From positions 62,001 through 126,000 of the forward strand of contig CAJTRZ010000002.1 in NCBI GenBank assembly GCA_910578975.1: 64,000 nt of DNA. The letters run 5' to 3'. This stretch comes from an uncultured Eubacterium sp. (GTDB taxonomy: Bacteria > Bacillota > Clostridia > Lachnospirales > Lachnospiraceae). Below, one piece after another: positions 1 through 6,925 of this stretch. Made by a program: the position numbers and the translations under genes. The notes under the pieces were generated by a model that saw nothing but the letters and a program-made list of their open reading frames with translations, did no database searches and was not told the origin of the DNA. How positions within the stretch are numbered: the stretch's first letter is position 1; every line of letters begins with the position of its first letter.

Positions 1-1
1 A

Positions 2-580
2 GAACCAAAAGGTAATAGATTGCACGTTTATCTTGACAATGATATTAATTTTCTACTTTATAAAAGTGAAATAAGAAAACTTAATTTAGAAGAAAATGTA
101 AAAATTGAAGAAACACAATATCAGATAATTATGGATATTTTGTATAAAAGAGCCCGTGAAAGGGCTCTTTATATTCTCGACACTGCTTATAAAACGGAAA
201 AGCAAATTGTTGATAAATTAAAAGCGGGCTGTTATCCTGAATTTATTATTGACAGAGTTATTGAATATTTAACGAAATATGATTTAATTAATGACTATAG
301 GTATGCATCTATGTATATAGATTTTAAAGCTGCTTCTAAATCAAAAAGGCAGATTGTACAAGATTTGTATTCGAGAGGAGTGTTAAAAGAAGTTATTGAT
401 TTCGCTTTTGAAAACAGCGAATTTACAGAAAAAGACTCTTTAAATAAAATTATAGAAAAAAGAAAAGGCAGATATGATTTAACGAATCAAAAGGATATTG
501 AAAGATTTTATAGATATTTGGTTGGAAAGGGCTATTCTTATCAGGACGTGAAGAGAGCATTGTCCATATCTGATATTTAA
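2..580 (+). CDS. recX: Regulatory protein RecX, 5' end outside window
   Basis: RecX-family modulator of RecA. The protein is all helical and charged, with the family's tandem three-helix pattern: a first repeat around RARERALYILDTAYKTEKQI, then YLTKYDLINDYRYASMYI, and a C-terminal repeat ending GKGYSYQDVKRAL. The reading frame is open to the left edge. A TTG at base 20 is not convincing as a start because the residues before it (EPKGNR) continue into HVYLD in the way RecX N-termini do, so the true start should lie shortly before the window. RecX binds the RecA filament and alters its activity. About 150 bases of AT-rich DNA with a promoter separate it from rny. Confidence 0.85.
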   Translation, partial: EPKGNRLHVYLDNDINFLLYKSEIRKLNLEENVKIEETQYQIIMDILYKRARERALYILDTAYKTEKQIVDKLKAGCYPEFIIDRVIEYLTKYDLINDYRYASMYIDFKAASKSKRQIVQDLYSRGVLKEVIDFAFENSEFTEKDSLNKIIEKRKGRYDLTNQKDIERFYRYLVGKGYSYQDVKRALSISDI

Positions 581-656
581 TACAATATCTTTGATATTTC
601 ATTTGAAAATAACACTATATATTGTAAAATAAAAATATTATTACGAGTGGCTTTGC

Positions 657-685
657 TTGACATAACTATATTAATCAAGTAAAAT
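657..685 (+). promoter_or_regulatory. Sigma-A-type promoter for rny
   Basis: TTGACA at 657-662 and TAAAAT at 680-685, separated by 17 bases. It lies about 47 bases before the rny start and is the only good match in the recX-rny gap. Confidence 0.7.
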
Positions 686-731
686 ATAAATGTTGTATTG
701 AACAATGAAAAATAAATAAGGAGGTGCTCCT

Positions 732-2285
732 GTGAGTGATACTACTTGGATTATCGTATGTGTTGTGGTAGCGCTGGTAGTTGCTTTAATTTCTGCTTTT
801 GTAGCAATAGCTTTCAGAAAAGGTATTGTTGAAAAGAAGATTGGCTCAGCAGAAGGAAAAGCTCGTGAAATTATTGACGATGCTATTAAGACTGCTGAAA
901 CGAAAAAGAAAGAAGCTCTTTTAGAGGCTAAAGAAGAAAATCTTAAGACAAAAAACGAGCTTGATAAAGAAATTAAAGAACGTAGAGCTGAAGTACAACG
1001 TTATGAGAAACGTGTTCTTAACAAGGAAGAAGCAGTAGAGAAAAAGTCTGATTCTCTTGATAAGAAAGAGCATAGTCTGAAAGTCAGAGAAGAGGAATTG
1101 GCTCAGGCTAAAATTAAGGTAGATAACTTAAGTGAACAGCGCGTACAGGAACTTGAAAGAATCTCTGGATTAACCTCCGAACAGGCAAAAGAATATTTGT
1201 TAAAAACTGTTGAAGAAGAAATTAAAATTGAGACTGCGAAATTGGTAAAGGAATTAGAAAATCAGGCTAAGGAAGATGCTAATAAAAAAGCAAAAGAATT
1301 AGTTGTGAATGCAATTCAGAAATGTGCAACAGATCATGTTTCTGAAACAACAATTTCAGTGGTTTCATTGCCTAATGATGAAATGAAAGGTCGAATAATT
1401 GGTAGAGAGGGAAGAAATATTAGAACTCTTGAATCGCTTACAGGTGTTGATTTAATTATTGATGATACACCGGAAGCTGTTGTTTTATCTGGATTTGATC
1501 CGATTAGGAGAGAGGTAGCACGTATTGCCCTTGAAAAACTGGTAGTTGATGGACGTATTCAGCCAACCAGAATTGAAGAAATGGTTCATAAAGCACAAAA
1601 AGAAGTTGAGACCATGATTCAGGAAGAAGGTGAGTCTGCAACATTAGAAGTTGGTGTACATGGCATTCATCCTGAACTGATTAAGCTTTTAGGTAAGATG
1701 AAGTTTAGGACAAGTTATGGACAAAATGCATTAAAACATTCTATTGAAGTGGCGCATTTGTCGGGACTGTTAGCAGCGGAACTAGGTTTAGATGTGAGAG
1801 TTGCTAAGAGAGCAGGTTTGTTGCATGACATAGGTAAAGCTGTTGATCATGAAATGGAAGGAACACATATACAGCTAGGTGTTGATTTATGTAGAAAATA
1901 CAAAGAATCAGCTACAGTTATTAATGCTGTTGAGGCGCATCATGGTGATGTTGAACCTCAAACTTTAATTGCATGTATTGTTCAGGCTTCTGATGCTATT
2001 TCAGCGGCAAGACCAGGTGCAAGACGTGAAACACTAGAAACATATACAAACAGATTAAAACAGTTAGAAGATATTACGAACTCATATGAGGGCGTTGATA
2101 AATCTTTTGCTATTCAGGCAGGCAGAGAGGTTCGAGTTATGGTTATCCCAGAAAAGGTTACTGATGCCGATATGGTATTAATGGCCAGAGAGATATCTAA
2201 GCAGATAGAAACTGAATTAGAATATCCTGGTCAGATTAAAGTAAATATAGTAAGGGAATCAAGAGCCATAGATTACGCAAAATAA
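732..2285 (+). CDS. rny: Ribonuclease Y
   Basis: Membrane-anchored endoribonuclease that starts mRNA turnover in Firmicutes. Domains in order: one N-terminal transmembrane helix (about residues 5-28), a long charged coiled coil (about 30-190), a KH RNA-binding domain with the GRIIGREGRN loop near residue 220, and an HD phosphohydrolase domain with LLHDIGK near residue 365 and a second conserved EAHHGD motif. The length of 517 residues matches the family norm (about 520). The start is GTG, supported by an AGGAGGTG ribosome binding site 5 bases upstream. The gene appears to be a single transcription unit with its own promoter and a terminator. Confidence 0.97.
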   Translation: MSDTTWIIVCVVVALVVALISAFVAIAFRKGIVEKKIGSAEGKAREIIDDAIKTAETKKKEALLEAKEENLKTKNELDKEIKERRAEVQRYEKRVLNKEEAVEKKSDSLDKKEHSLKVREEELAQAKIKVDNLSEQRVQELERISGLTSEQAKEYLLKTVEEEIKIETAKLVKELENQAKEDANKKAKELVVNAIQKCATDHVSETTISVVSLPNDEMKGRIIGREGRNIRTLESLTGVDLIIDDTPEAVVLSGFDPIRREVARIALEKLVVDGRIQPTRIEEMVHKAQKEVETMIQEEGESATLEVGVHGIHPELIKLLGKMKFRTSYGQNALKHSIEVAHLSGLLAAELGLDVRVAKRAGLLHDIGKAVDHEMEGTHIQLGVDLCRKYKESATVINAVEAHHGDVEPQTLIACIVQASDAISAARPGARRETLETYTNRLKQLEDITNSYEGVDKSFAIQAGREVRVMVIPEKVTDADMVLMAREISKQIETELEYPGQIKVNIVRESRAIDYAK

Positions 2286-2322
2286 ATCTACAAGATATAA
2301 TAAGCAATGAATAATGAAGAGA

Positions 2323-2371
2323 CATAACAATAAAAATTAGTTTACTAAATTTTATTGTTATGTTTTTTTTT
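2323..2371 (+). terminator. Rho-independent terminator of rny
   Basis: A 13-bp AT-rich perfect stem (2323-2335 with 2350-2362) is followed directly by a run of nine T. Confidence 0.85.
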
Positions 2372-2492
2372 ATTATATAGGAAATTCAGAGAAATTTCCT
2401 ATATAATAAAAACGCTCCGCGGGATCGCAGAGGCGCGAATAGGTAGATATTCTTACGAATCCGCGTCTCGCGAGAAAGTTCGCAAGCGAACT
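2371..2492. repeat. Palindrome cluster in the rny-proC gap
   Basis: This fills most of a 312-base gap. A perfect 16-bp inverted repeat (2371-2386 and 2393-2408, six-base loop) is followed by an unusually GC-rich stretch, 2411-2492. That stretch contains the paired arms CGCG at 2434-2437 and 2462-2465 and a perfect AGTTCGC/GCGAACT hairpin (2477-2483 and 2486-2492). No open reading frame or recognisable RNA family is visible. It resembles a short REP-like or MITE-like intergenic element. The remainder of the gap holds the proC promoter. Confidence 0.55.
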
Positions 2493-2548
2493 CTTTGTAG
2501 TTATTTAAAAGTATAATTTATGAGGAAAGTCTTGCTATGTATTACTTA

Positions 2549-2576
2549 TTGCTATATTTGATGAATATGTTATACT
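2549..2576 (+). promoter_or_regulatory. Candidate promoter for proC
   Basis: TTGCTA at 2549-2554 and TATACT at 2571-2576, spacing 16, about 22 bases before the start codon. The -35 box is imperfect. Confidence 0.5.
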
Positions 2577-2597
2577 TTAAAAGATTGGAGGGATATT

Positions 2598-3395
2598 ATG
2601 GCTTTAATAGGATTTATCGGAATGGGAAATATGGGATATGCAATTATGAAAGGAGTAAAAGGTTCTTTTCGGAAAGAGGATATCCTATTTCATAGTAATA
2701 CAGTAGAAAAAATGAAAAAGATATCTGAGGAAGAAGATATCAGATATAGAATGTCAAATAAAGAAGTTTTGGCAGAAACAAAATATATTATTTTGGCAGT
2801 GAAACCTCAAATGTTTGATAGAGTGCTGCCGGAAATAAAAGAATCTGTCAAACAGGAACATGTTATTATTTCACTGGCACCTGGTGTAACAATAGAACGG
2901 CTAGAAGAAATGTGTGGAACGAAAAGAATTGTAAGAACAATGCCGAATACACCGGCTTTAGTTACAGAGGGAATGACAGGCGTAAGCTATAACGAGGATA
3001 TTTTTACTGAGGAGGAAAAACACACTATAGAGAAAATATTTTCAGCTATAGGAAAGATGAGAGTTGTTGATGAAAAACTGATTGATAGTGTAGTATGTGC
3101 CAGTGGCAGTTCTCCAGCATATGTATTTATGTTTATTGAGGCTTTAGCAGACAGCGTTGTGAAATGTGGGATGAAAAGAGATGAAGCTTATGAGTTTGTT
3201 GCACAGACTGTTTTAGGTTCTGCAAAATTGATGTTAGAAACAAAGAAACATCCAGCAGAACTGAAAGATATGGTCTGTTCACCTGGTGGAACTACTATCG
3301 CAGGGGTAGAAGCCTTAGAGGAAAATGGATTCCGTAAATCTGTTTTTTCAGCAACAAAAGCATGTTTTGATAAATGTAAAGGAATTCGTTCATAA
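2598..3395 (+). CDS. proC: Pyrroline-5-carboxylate reductase
   Basis: Catalyses the last step of proline synthesis, reducing 1-pyrroline-5-carboxylate with NAD(P)H in the cytoplasm. The N-terminal Rossmann motif GFIGMGNMG is at residues 5-13. The family signature is in the C-terminal dimerisation domain (SGSSPAYVFMFIEAL... and the MVCSPGGTTIAGVEALEENG stretch). Length 265 is typical. The ATG start follows a GGAGGG site at 2587-2592. It is followed at 50 bases by the Nudix gene, probably co-transcribed. Confidence 0.96.
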   Translation: MALIGFIGMGNMGYAIMKGVKGSFRKEDILFHSNTVEKMKKISEEEDIRYRMSNKEVLAETKYIILAVKPQMFDRVLPEIKESVKQEHVIISLAPGVTIERLEEMCGTKRIVRTMPNTPALVTEGMTGVSYNEDIFTEEEKHTIEKIFSAIGKMRVVDEKLIDSVVCASGSSPAYVFMFIEALADSVVKCGMKRDEAYEFVAQTVLGSAKLMLETKKHPAELKDMVCSPGGTTIAGVEALEENGFRKSVFSATKACFDKCKGIRS

Positions 3396-3445
3396 AATTT
3401 TTATAAAAATTCATTTGATGTTAAAAATCAATTAAGGGAGAATTC

Positions 3446-3985
3446 ATGGAAAAATTTAATAGAATTGGCAGAGAAGTAGTATATAAAGGGGCAATATTAG
3501 AGTTCTGTAAGGATGAAATTATTACCCCAAAAGGAAACAAAGTAAAATGGGATTATTTACAACATAAAGGAGCGGCGGCAGTTATTCCAGTAATGGATGA
3601 TGGAAGAATTCTAATGGTGCGTCAATGGAGAAATGCGATTGACAGGTTTGCTTTAGAAATCCCTGCAGGAGGAAAAGATAGTGTAGATGAGCCTTCAAAA
3701 CAATGTGCGGCAAGGGAGTTGGAAGAAGAAACCGGTTATAAATCTGACAGATTAGAATTTTTACAGACAATCGTTCCTGCAATCGCATATTCAGGAGAAA
3801 AAATTGACGTATATGTGGCGTTTGAATTGAAGAAGGGAAAACAGCACTTTGATCCTGATGAGGATATCGAATTAGAGCTTTTTTCGGTAGAAGAGCTGGT
3901 TAAAATGATTATGAGCAATGAAATTAATGACTCGAAAACAGCGTCGGCAATTTTAACTTATTATCATAAATACTGTTTGGATTAA
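3446..3985 (+). CDS. Nudix hydrolase, ADP-ribose pyrophosphatase type
   Basis: Predicted to hydrolyse ADP-ribose to AMP and ribose-5-phosphate. The complete Nudix box (GX5EX7REUXEEXGU) is visible: GKDSVDE, then seven residues, then RELEEETGY, around residues 76-98. Length 179 and the preceding VIPVMDDGRILMVRQWRNA region fit the NudF/YqkG group. In Bacillus subtilis nudF also lies near spoIIM and xerD, and here the same neighbourhood is recognisable. The substrate is inferred from family only. Confidence 0.88.
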   Translation: MEKFNRIGREVVYKGAILEFCKDEIITPKGNKVKWDYLQHKGAAAVIPVMDDGRILMVRQWRNAIDRFALEIPAGGKDSVDEPSKQCAARELEEETGYKSDRLEFLQTIVPAIAYSGEKIDVYVAFELKKGKQHFDPDEDIELELFSVEELVKMIMSNEINDSKTASAILTYYHKYCLD

Positions 3986-4016
3986 TATAATATAAAAACA
4001 GTATTATGAGGAACTT

Positions 4017-4472
4017 ATGAATATTAAAGTATTGTGGACAAACTATAAAATCTATGGAATTATTATTGGAATCGTTTTAGGAACGGTTATATATAATATG
4101 GCAGCCATAGATTTTACTTTTTCTTATGTACATAATGTGAAAAATATAGATTTTATTGATTCATATTTTTATTTATTAATGGAATTATTAAAATTTTATG
4201 TTTTGCTATTCATAGCATCATTTTTCAGAATCAAAGAAAAAATATATGCAGTTTTATTAGGTATTGAATCTTTTAAACTCGCAGGAAGTATTGTAGTTTT
4301 GATTCGGATGCATAATATGCTATGTATCAGTAGTGTTATAGAGCCAATTTTTAAAATGGTAGCAGTTTTTTTCTTTATGAAAAATGATAAAGTTATTTTA
4401 AATAAAATAATTGCAATAATTTTATTGCTTTTAGGTGCAGTTATGGAAAATATTTTAATAAATTTTTTGTAA
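4017..4472 (+). CDS. Small integral membrane protein of unknown function
   Basis: I do not recognise this 151-residue protein. It has about four hydrophobic segments: residues 12-32, 48-66, 78-98 and 128-150, with an additional weaker one near 108-120. There are almost no charged residues between them and no catalytic motif. It starts 31 bases after the Nudix gene with a GAGGAAC site and ends before the xerD promoter. In Bacillus the slot between nudF and xerD holds spoIIM, so a reduced SpoIIM-like protein is possible, but the sequence resemblance is too weak for me to claim. Confidence 0.7.
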   Translation: MNIKVLWTNYKIYGIIIGIVLGTVIYNMAAIDFTFSYVHNVKNIDFIDSYFYLLMELLKFYVLLFIASFFRIKEKIYAVLLGIESFKLAGSIVVLIRMHNMLCISSVIEPIFKMVAVFFFMKNDKVILNKIIAIILLLLGAVMENILINFL

Positions 4473-4576
4473 AATAGAATAACTAGATATTGTGTCTTAC
4501 AAAAAAGAAAAATGGTATATCTGGTATATTTTTATGTAACCCTGTTTTTTTAGAGAAAAATGTGTAAAAAATGTGT

Positions 4577-4605
4577 TTGATTTTCTGAGGAAACACTTAT
4601 ATAAT
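4577..4605 (+). promoter_or_regulatory. Promoter for xerD
   Basis: TTGATT at 4577-4582 and TATAAT at 4600-4605, spacing 17, about 40 bases before the xerD start. Confidence 0.65.
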
Positions 4606-4645
4606 AGGATTTATCACTCTTGTTAAAGAGTTTAGCGAGGAAAAA

Positions 4646-5536
4646 ATGCAAAAATTAATTGAAGAATTCATTTTACAATTACATAAAGAAAAGAATACTT
4701 CAAGCAATACGGAAATTTCTTACAAAAGAGACTTAAATAAACTTTATGATTATCTAAACAGTAAAAATTCTAAAGTAGACATAACATCTATATCAAAAGA
4801 AAGTTTGGAAGAATATATATCTTATTTGAATCAAATAGGAAGAGCACCGACTACAATATCCCGTGGGATAGCATCTATGAAAGCTTTCTTTGGTTATTTT
4901 TGTGAAAAAAATGTTATTGAAACGAATCCGGCACAAACATTAAAATCGCCGAAAATAGTAAAGAAAACACCAGAAACCTTAACTGTAAAAGAGATTGACG
5001 CATTGTTGAAGCAGCCAGGTAGAAACACGCCGAAAGAGTTGAGGGACAAGTCTATGCTGGAGTTATTGTATGCTACAGGAATGAGGGTAACAGAGCTGAT
5101 TACATTAAAAACAGATGATGTTAACATAAAATTGGAATATATTGTCTGTCATGATAGAAAAAAGGACAGAGTTATACCTTTTGGTTCAGAAGCTAAAAAA
5201 GCATTGGTTGCATATTTGAAAGATGGACGAGAGCATTTGCTAGGGAAAAATCAGACAAGCAATGTTTTATATCCAAATTGTTCTGGTGGTGAAATGAGCA
5301 GACAGGGATTTTGGAAATTGATTAAGTCATATGGTAAGAAGGCAGGAATAAAATCAGAATTGACTCCACATATGCTAAGACATTCATTTGCAACACATCT
5401 GGTTGAAAATGGAGCTGATTTAAAGGCAGTACAGGAAATGTTAGGACACTCTGATATCTCTACAACACAGATTTATATGACATCTGGAAATAAAAGAATT
5501 AGGGAAGCTTACGAAAAAGCACACCCAAAAGCATAA
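4646..5536 (+). CDS. xerD: Tyrosine recombinase XerD
   Basis: Site-specific recombinase that resolves chromosome dimers at dif with a Xer partner. The N-terminal SAM-like core-binding domain (about 1-88) is followed by the catalytic domain (about 105-296). The catalytic residues are visible in order: Arg in ATGMRVTEL, Lys in the beta-hairpin near DRKKDRV, HMLRHSFATH (His-x-x-Arg), LGHSDISTTQIY (His and the nucleophilic Tyr). Length 296 is typical. The window shows no dif site. The assignment as XerD rather than XerC rests on the nudF/spoIIM-like neighbourhood and overall similarity, so that distinction is less sure than the family. Confidence 0.92.
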   Translation: MQKLIEEFILQLHKEKNTSSNTEISYKRDLNKLYDYLNSKNSKVDITSISKESLEEYISYLNQIGRAPTTISRGIASMKAFFGYFCEKNVIETNPAQTLKSPKIVKKTPETLTVKEIDALLKQPGRNTPKELRDKSMLELLYATGMRVTELITLKTDDVNIKLEYIVCHDRKKDRVIPFGSEAKKALVAYLKDGREHLLGKNQTSNVLYPNCSGGEMSRQGFWKLIKSYGKKAGIKSELTPHMLRHSFATHLVENGADLKAVQEMLGHSDISTTQIYMTSGNKRIREAYEKAHPKA

Positions 5537-5540
5537 AAAT

Positions 5541-5585
5541 AAAAAATCCGACAGTTAATAATTGAAACTGTCGGATTTTTTATTC
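5541..5585. terminator. Bidirectional terminator between xerD and aroF
   Basis: A perfect 15-bp stem (5541-5555 with 5566-5580) flanked by A-run and T-run lies between two convergent genes, so it can end transcription from both sides. Confidence 0.88.
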
Positions 5586-5619
5586 TTTAAGTAATTTATA
5601 TTTTGGAGTAAGATGAAGA

Positions 5620-6648
5620 TTAAACTTCTTCAGCAATTGTAAAAAGTAATTTTTCAGTATCATCCCAGCCAAGACAAGGATCTGTGATTGATTTTCCATA
5701 ACAGTGTCCATCTACAGGCTGATTTCCGCCTTCGATATAGCTTTCAATCATTAGCCCCTTTACAAAGCCCTTCAGGTCTGTGGAATGTTTACGGTTATGC
5801 ATAATTTCTTTTGCGATACGAATCTGTTCCATATATTGTTTATTTGAATTAGAATGATTGCAATCAATTACTAATGCAGGATTTGCGAATTCTTTTTTCA
5901 TATACATATCATAAAGATTTACCATATCTTCATAGTGATAGTTTGGAATACATGAGCCGTATTGGTTAACTGCACCACGAAGAATAGCGTGAGCTAAGTC
6001 ATTTCCTTCTGTCTGAACGTCCCAGCCTCTGTAAAGAAAAGAGTGTGATGCCTGTGCTGCTTCAATGGAATTAAGCATAATTGACAAATCACCGCTGGTA
6101 GGATTTTTCATACCAACAGGAATATCTAGTCCACTGGATGTTAGTCGATGCTGTTGGTTTTCTACAGAACGGGCACCGATCGCTACATATGACAGGCAGT
6201 CAGAGAAATATCTGGCATTTTCGGGATAAAGCATCTCATCTGCGATTGGTAAACCGGTATCTTCCATTATTTTTGTAAATAACTGACGGATTGTAATCAG
6301 TCCCTGTAATAAATCTGGTTTCTTTTCCGGGTCAGGCTGATGTAACATGCCTTTATATCCTTTTCCTGTTGTACGAGGTTTGTTTGTATATACCCTAGGA
6401 ATAATAAATAATTTATCCTTTACCTGTTCCTGAACTTTTGCCAGTCTTTGTACATAGTCTTCTACAGCCTCCTGGTTATCAGCAGAACATGGTCCGATAA
6501 TAACGGCAAATTTATTACTTTTTCCAGTAAAGATGTCTCTGATTGTGGCATCATTTTCCTTCTTCTTTTTTTCAACAGCCTCCGGAATCGGATACATTGT
6601 TTTGATTTCCAGAGGTGTAGGTAATTTTCTAAAAAATGTACTTCCCAT
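5620..6648 (-). CDS. aroF: 3-deoxy-7-phosphoheptulonate synthase (DAHP synthase)
   Basis: First enzyme of the shikimate pathway, condensing phosphoenolpyruvate and erythrose-4-phosphate. It belongs to the AroAI-alpha (Escherichia coli AroF/G/H) class: 342 residues with the IIGPCSADN motif near residue 50, RVYTNKPRTTGKGYKG, IGARSVENQQHR and DCNHSNSNKQ. The start ATG follows an AGGAG site read on the minus strand. It stands alone with its own promoter and a shared terminator, with no other aromatic genes around it. Which amino acid feeds back on it cannot be read from the sequence, so the symbol aroF is only one of the possible names. Confidence 0.93.
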   Translation of the reverse strand: MGSTFFRKLPTPLEIKTMYPIPEAVEKKKKENDATIRDIFTGKSNKFAVIIGPCSADNQEAVEDYVQRLAKVQEQVKDKLFIIPRVYTNKPRTTGKGYKGMLHQPDPEKKPDLLQGLITIRQLFTKIMEDTGLPIADEMLYPENARYFSDCLSYVAIGARSVENQQHRLTSSGLDIPVGMKNPTSGDLSIMLNSIEAAQASHSFLYRGWDVQTEGNDLAHAILRGAVNQYGSCIPNYHYEDMVNLYDMYMKKEFANPALVIDCNHSNSNKQYMEQIRIAKEIMHNRKHSTDLKGFVKGLMIESYIEGGNQPVDGHCYGKSITDPCLGWDDTEKLLFTIAEEV

Positions 6649-6699
6649 AATGTTAGTCTCCTTTACTTATAAAACATATGATTTTTTAAGCTAAAATAA

Positions 6700-6727
6700 A
6701 GTATAGCACAAAAAAAGGATAATTCAA
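6700..6727 (-). promoter_or_regulatory. Promoter for aroF
   Basis: On the minus strand, TTGAAT (6722-6727) and TATACT (6700-6705) with 16 bases between them, about 52 bases before the start codon. Confidence 0.6.
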
Positions 6728-6832
6728 CAGTTTAAAGTGTGAAAATGTTAATTTGTTCATATTATTTTCATAAAATATAGGTATATTAATAAAATATGAT
6801 CAGAGACGAAAGATGGACAATATATACAATAC

Positions 6833-6860
6833 TTGAAAAAATATCAATTTGTTGTATGAT
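6833..6860 (+). promoter_or_regulatory. Promoter for the LTA-synthase-like gene
   Basis: TTGAAA at 6833-6838 and TATGAT at 6855-6860, spacing 16, about 65 bases before the preferred start. The rest of the 277-base divergent gap is AT-rich with no other feature seen. Confidence 0.55.
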
Positions 6861-6925
6861 TGTGAAAGAGAATAGGCAGTGTTCAATGTATTCTTAATTG
6901 ACTTATGGCTCATAAGGAGGCAGAG

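Noticed and set aside
2409..2500. tRNA or other stable RNA gene in the GC-rich patch
   Set aside because: No TpsiC-like GTTCRANYC arm in place, no 7-bp acceptor stem and no CCA-compatible fold; the palindromes suit a repeat better.
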